A stretch of 7,543 nucleotides of DNA from Bacteroides sp. (lineage in GTDB: Bacteria > Bacteroidota > Bacteroidia > Bacteroidales > Bacteroidaceae): positions 1-7,543 of the forward strand of contig JAJPZL010000221.1 in assembly GCA_021204375.1 (NCBI GenBank). Reading direction: 5' to 3'. The notes under the pieces were generated by a model. The model had not been told where the DNA came from, did not search any database, and saw nothing but the letters and a program-made list of their open reading frames with translations. Within the stretch, counting starts at the first letter, position 1; every line of letters begins with the position of its first letter. Positions 6,193 to 7,543 of the stretch are shown here, one piece after another. A program made the position numbers and the translations under genes.

Positions 6193-6846
6193 ATGCAACC
6201 TATCTATAAAGGATTTCGTGCTATGGTTACTCTATTCTGGTTCTTTTTCTCTCTCATTATTCTGATCACTTTATGCAATGTTTACATTGTCAAATATGCC
6301 GGTAAACGCTGTTATGACCAGGTAGAAGAACTTCCCTTTCACAAGGTAGGATTAGTACTGGGCACCTCCCCCGATCTGAGTAACGGCAGACCGAACCTCT
6401 ATTTTACCTACAGGATAGACGCGGCCGCCGAACTTTACAAACAGGGAAAGATACATTATATTATAGTCAGTGGAGACAATAGCCGCAGAAGCTACAACGA
6501 GCCGGAAGAGATGAAAAAAGCTCTGGTGGAGCTGGGAGTACCCGAGCATGTTATTTTCCCGGATTATGCAGGTTTCCGTACTTTAGATTCAGTAGTAAGG
6601 GCAAAAGCCATATTCGGTCAGACCCACCTGACCATCATCAGCCAGAAATTCCATAACGAACGGGCGGTTTACCTGGCCGGAAGGAACGGAATAGAAGCGG
6701 TAGGATATAATGCACGGGATGTCAATACAAAAGCCGGCTTTAAAACCCGTACCCGGGAGCTTTTTGCCCGTGTAAAGGTCTTTATCGACCTGATCTTTCA
6801 GAAAAAGCCTAAGTTTCTGGGAGAACCGATCCATATTCCGGAATAA
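6193..6846 (+). CDS. sanA: SanA/YdcF-family (DUF218) membrane protein
   Basis: The 217-residue protein has one N-terminal membrane segment (about 11-34) and a DUF218 domain facing the periplasm. Family motifs in order: VGLVLGTSP (52-60), the helix TYRIDAAAELYKQGKI (72-87), IIVSGDN (90-96), YNEPEEM (101-107), the signature DYAGFRTLDS (124-133) and IISQKFHNERAVYLA (148-162). In E. coli, SanA is linked to envelope barrier function (vancomycin exclusion at high temperature); its biochemical activity is unknown. Length and motif order are normal, and the domain looks intact. The start at 6193 was chosen because it gives a basic n-region (K6, R9) before the membrane helix; 6223 is an alternative. 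The gene lies behind a terminator-ended leader and has no operon partner: the next gene is 70 bp downstream with its own promoter. Confidence 0.87.
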   Translation: MQPIYKGFRAMVTLFWFFFSLIILITLCNVYIVKYAGKRCYDQVEELPFHKVGLVLGTSPDLSNGRPNLYFTYRIDAAAELYKQGKIHYIIVSGDNSRRSYNEPEEMKKALVELGVPEHVIFPDYAGFRTLDSVVRAKAIFGQTHLTIISQKFHNERAVYLAGRNGIEAVGYNARDVNTKAGFKTRTRELFARVKVFIDLIFQKKPKFLGEPIHIPE

Positions 6847-6864
6847 AAAATCTGTTCTTTTGTT

Positions 6865-6895
6865 CTTGTGTCTCCAACCAAAACACCTATTTTTG
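6865..6895 (+). promoter_or_regulatory. Bacteroidetes promoter for the AlaX-like gene
   Basis: TATTTTTG at 6888-6895 fits the -7 consensus TAnnTTTG. CTTG at 6865-6868, one mismatch from TTTG, lies 19 nt upstream. Transcription would start around 6902, giving a ~15-nt leader before the ATG at 6917, typical for the phylum. It makes the AlaX-like gene its own transcription unit. Confidence 0.55.
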
Positions 6896-6916
6896 CTTCA
6901 TTAAAACGAATCTGTC

Positions 6917-7402
6917 ATGGAGATAAATAAACCGGATAAAAAGTTTCAATCTGTGTCCATTGCTCCAATGCATACCGCAGAACACATTCTGAACCAGACC
7001 ATGGTCCGTATGTTTGGATGTGAACGTTCCAAAACCAGTCATATTGAAAAGAAGAAAAGCAAATGTGACTACTTTTTAAAAGAGGCGCCGCTTCAGGAAG
7101 AAATAAAAAAAATAGAAGAGAAAGTAAATGAGGTCATTGATCAAAACCTTTCGGTACGTATTGCCCTGGTTCCCCGCAGCGAAGTACCCGACTGTGTTGA
7201 CTTAAGTAAATTACCCCCGGATGTAAGCGAAACTCTCCGGTTAGTCTATATAGGAGACTATGATCTATGTGCCTGTATAGGAGAACATGTAAATCAAACC
7301 TCCGAAGTAGGTATCTTTAAAATAATAAGCAGTGATTATAACGAAGGAAAACTGCGGATCCGGTATAAATTAGTAAATTCTCCTTACCAGGAGAAAAAAT
7401 AA
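6917..7402 (+). CDS. Short AlaX-type alanyl-tRNA editing protein
   Basis: The 161-residue protein corresponds to the stand-alone editing domain (tRNA_SAD, second additional domain) of alanyl/threonyl-tRNA synthetases. The first zinc motif HTAEH is at 19-23 (HxxxH). The second, CIGEH at 120-124, fits CxxxH and is followed by VNQTSEVGIFKI, as in the C-x-x-x-H-V-x-x-T-x-E-x-G pattern of AlaX. The end LRIRYKL is also typical. All four zinc ligands (H19, H23, C120, H124) are present, so it is probably active. Such proteins hydrolyse mischarged Ser- or Gly-tRNA(Ala) in the cytoplasm. The size matches the shortest class (AlaX-S, ~157 aa), which lacks the N-terminal glycine-rich domain. A lysine/glutamate-rich helix lies at about 44-75. 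The substrate is not provable from sequence. Confidence 0.87.
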   Translation: MEINKPDKKFQSVSIAPMHTAEHILNQTMVRMFGCERSKTSHIEKKKSKCDYFLKEAPLQEEIKKIEEKVNEVIDQNLSVRIALVPRSEVPDCVDLSKLPPDVSETLRLVYIGDYDLCACIGEHVNQTSEVGIFKIISSDYNEGKLRIRYKLVNSPYQEKK

Positions 7403-7408
7403 ATAAAA

Positions 7409-7442
7409 TAAGGAGGTACCTTTCTACAAAAGGATCTCCTTA
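7409..7442. terminator. Terminator hairpin between convergent genes
   Basis: TAAGGAG (7409-7415) pairs with CTCCTTA (7436-7442). After a small internal loop, CCTTT (7419-7423) pairs with AAAGG (7429-7433) around the loop CTACA. Read on the minus strand, the stem is followed by a T-rich tail (TTTTATTTATTTTTT), so it should terminate the minus-strand gene arriving from the right. On the + strand no T-run follows, but the hairpin sits 6 nt after the AlaX-like stop and may act in both directions. Confidence 0.7.
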
Positions 7443-7464
7443 CTCATCGTTCATTTATCTCTTC

Positions 7465-7543
7465 TTATTTCCTGTGCAATTCGATTGAATCGTCCTGGGC
7501 TGTTCTTGAGATCTTCATTTTATCTCCCTGTACAGTACCTGCA
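7465..7543 (-). CDS. C-terminal end of a minus-strand protein, partial
   Basis: On the minus strand an open frame enters from the right edge and ends at TAA (7467-7465), reading AGTVQGDKMKIS then RTAQDDSIELHRK. The pattern G-x-V-x-G-D-x-M-K-I-x-R-T looks like the last strands of a beta-rich, often secreted, domain. A terminator-like hairpin with a T-rich tail follows about 22 bp downstream on the same strand, supporting a real gene end. Twenty-five residues are too few to name a family. Confidence 0.55.
   Translation of the reverse strand, partial: AGTVQGDKMKISRTAQDDSIELHRK

Noticed and set aside
6352..6834. Minus-strand open frames inside the SanA-like gene
   Set aside because: They are antisense shadows of a gene with clear DUF218 motifs throughout.

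Overview
The window looks like a piece of a Bacteroidales chromosome (Bacteroides/Parabacteroides-like). Three things point there: a fimbrial lipoprotein operon of the Mfa/Fim (type V pilus) kind, lipoproteins with short Bacteroidetes-style signal peptides, and TAnnTTTG-type -7 promoter elements in front of three of the transcription units. No rRNA, tRNA, CRISPR array or transposase is visible.

Region 1 (1-4241, + strand) is a tightly packed fimbrial operon. It holds a fimbrillin-like subunit cut by the window edge, a FimB/Mfa2-family anchor lipoprotein, and a large lipoprotein. The large lipoprotein has a fimbrillin-like N-terminal half, then a BACON-like segment, then a C-terminal segment that reads like a class I glutamine-amidotransferase/ThuA-type fold. 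The genes overlap at their stop/start codons (TGATG at 1162-1166, ATGA at 2077-2080), so translation is probably coupled. Two single-base frame breaks sit in homopolymers. An A7 run directly after the probable start of the anchor gene separates it from its signal peptide, and a T5 run at 3009-3013 splits the large lipoprotein into two reading frames. Adding one base at each run restores convincing protein sequence. These are assembly indels, slippage (phase-variation) sites or real mutations; the sequence alone cannot say which.

Region 2 (4242-4797) has no convincing gene. It contains a compact cluster of inverted repeats (4281-4409): a closing helix around a perfect 10-bp hairpin, followed without a gap by a roughly 17-bp hairpin. 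The role is unknown.

Region 3 (4798-5883, - strand) is a lone homologue of the HpaII restriction endonuclease family with no methyltransferase beside it. The lysine expected in the catalytic motif is replaced by histidine. CCGG, the site recognised by HpaII itself, is strongly over-represented in the window (about 78 by eye against about 19 expected from composition).

Region 4 (5884-6192) is a divergent regulatory region. It has a minus-strand promoter for the HpaII-like gene, and a plus-strand promoter followed by a ~60-nt transcript that ends in a textbook intrinsic terminator ahead of a SanA/YdcF-family (DUF218) membrane protein gene. The short transcript is either a small RNA or an attenuated leader.

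Region 5 (6193-7543) holds the SanA-like gene, a short AlaX-type alanyl-tRNA editing protein with its own promoter, a terminator hairpin between convergent genes, and the last 25 codons of a minus-strand gene that enters from the right edge.
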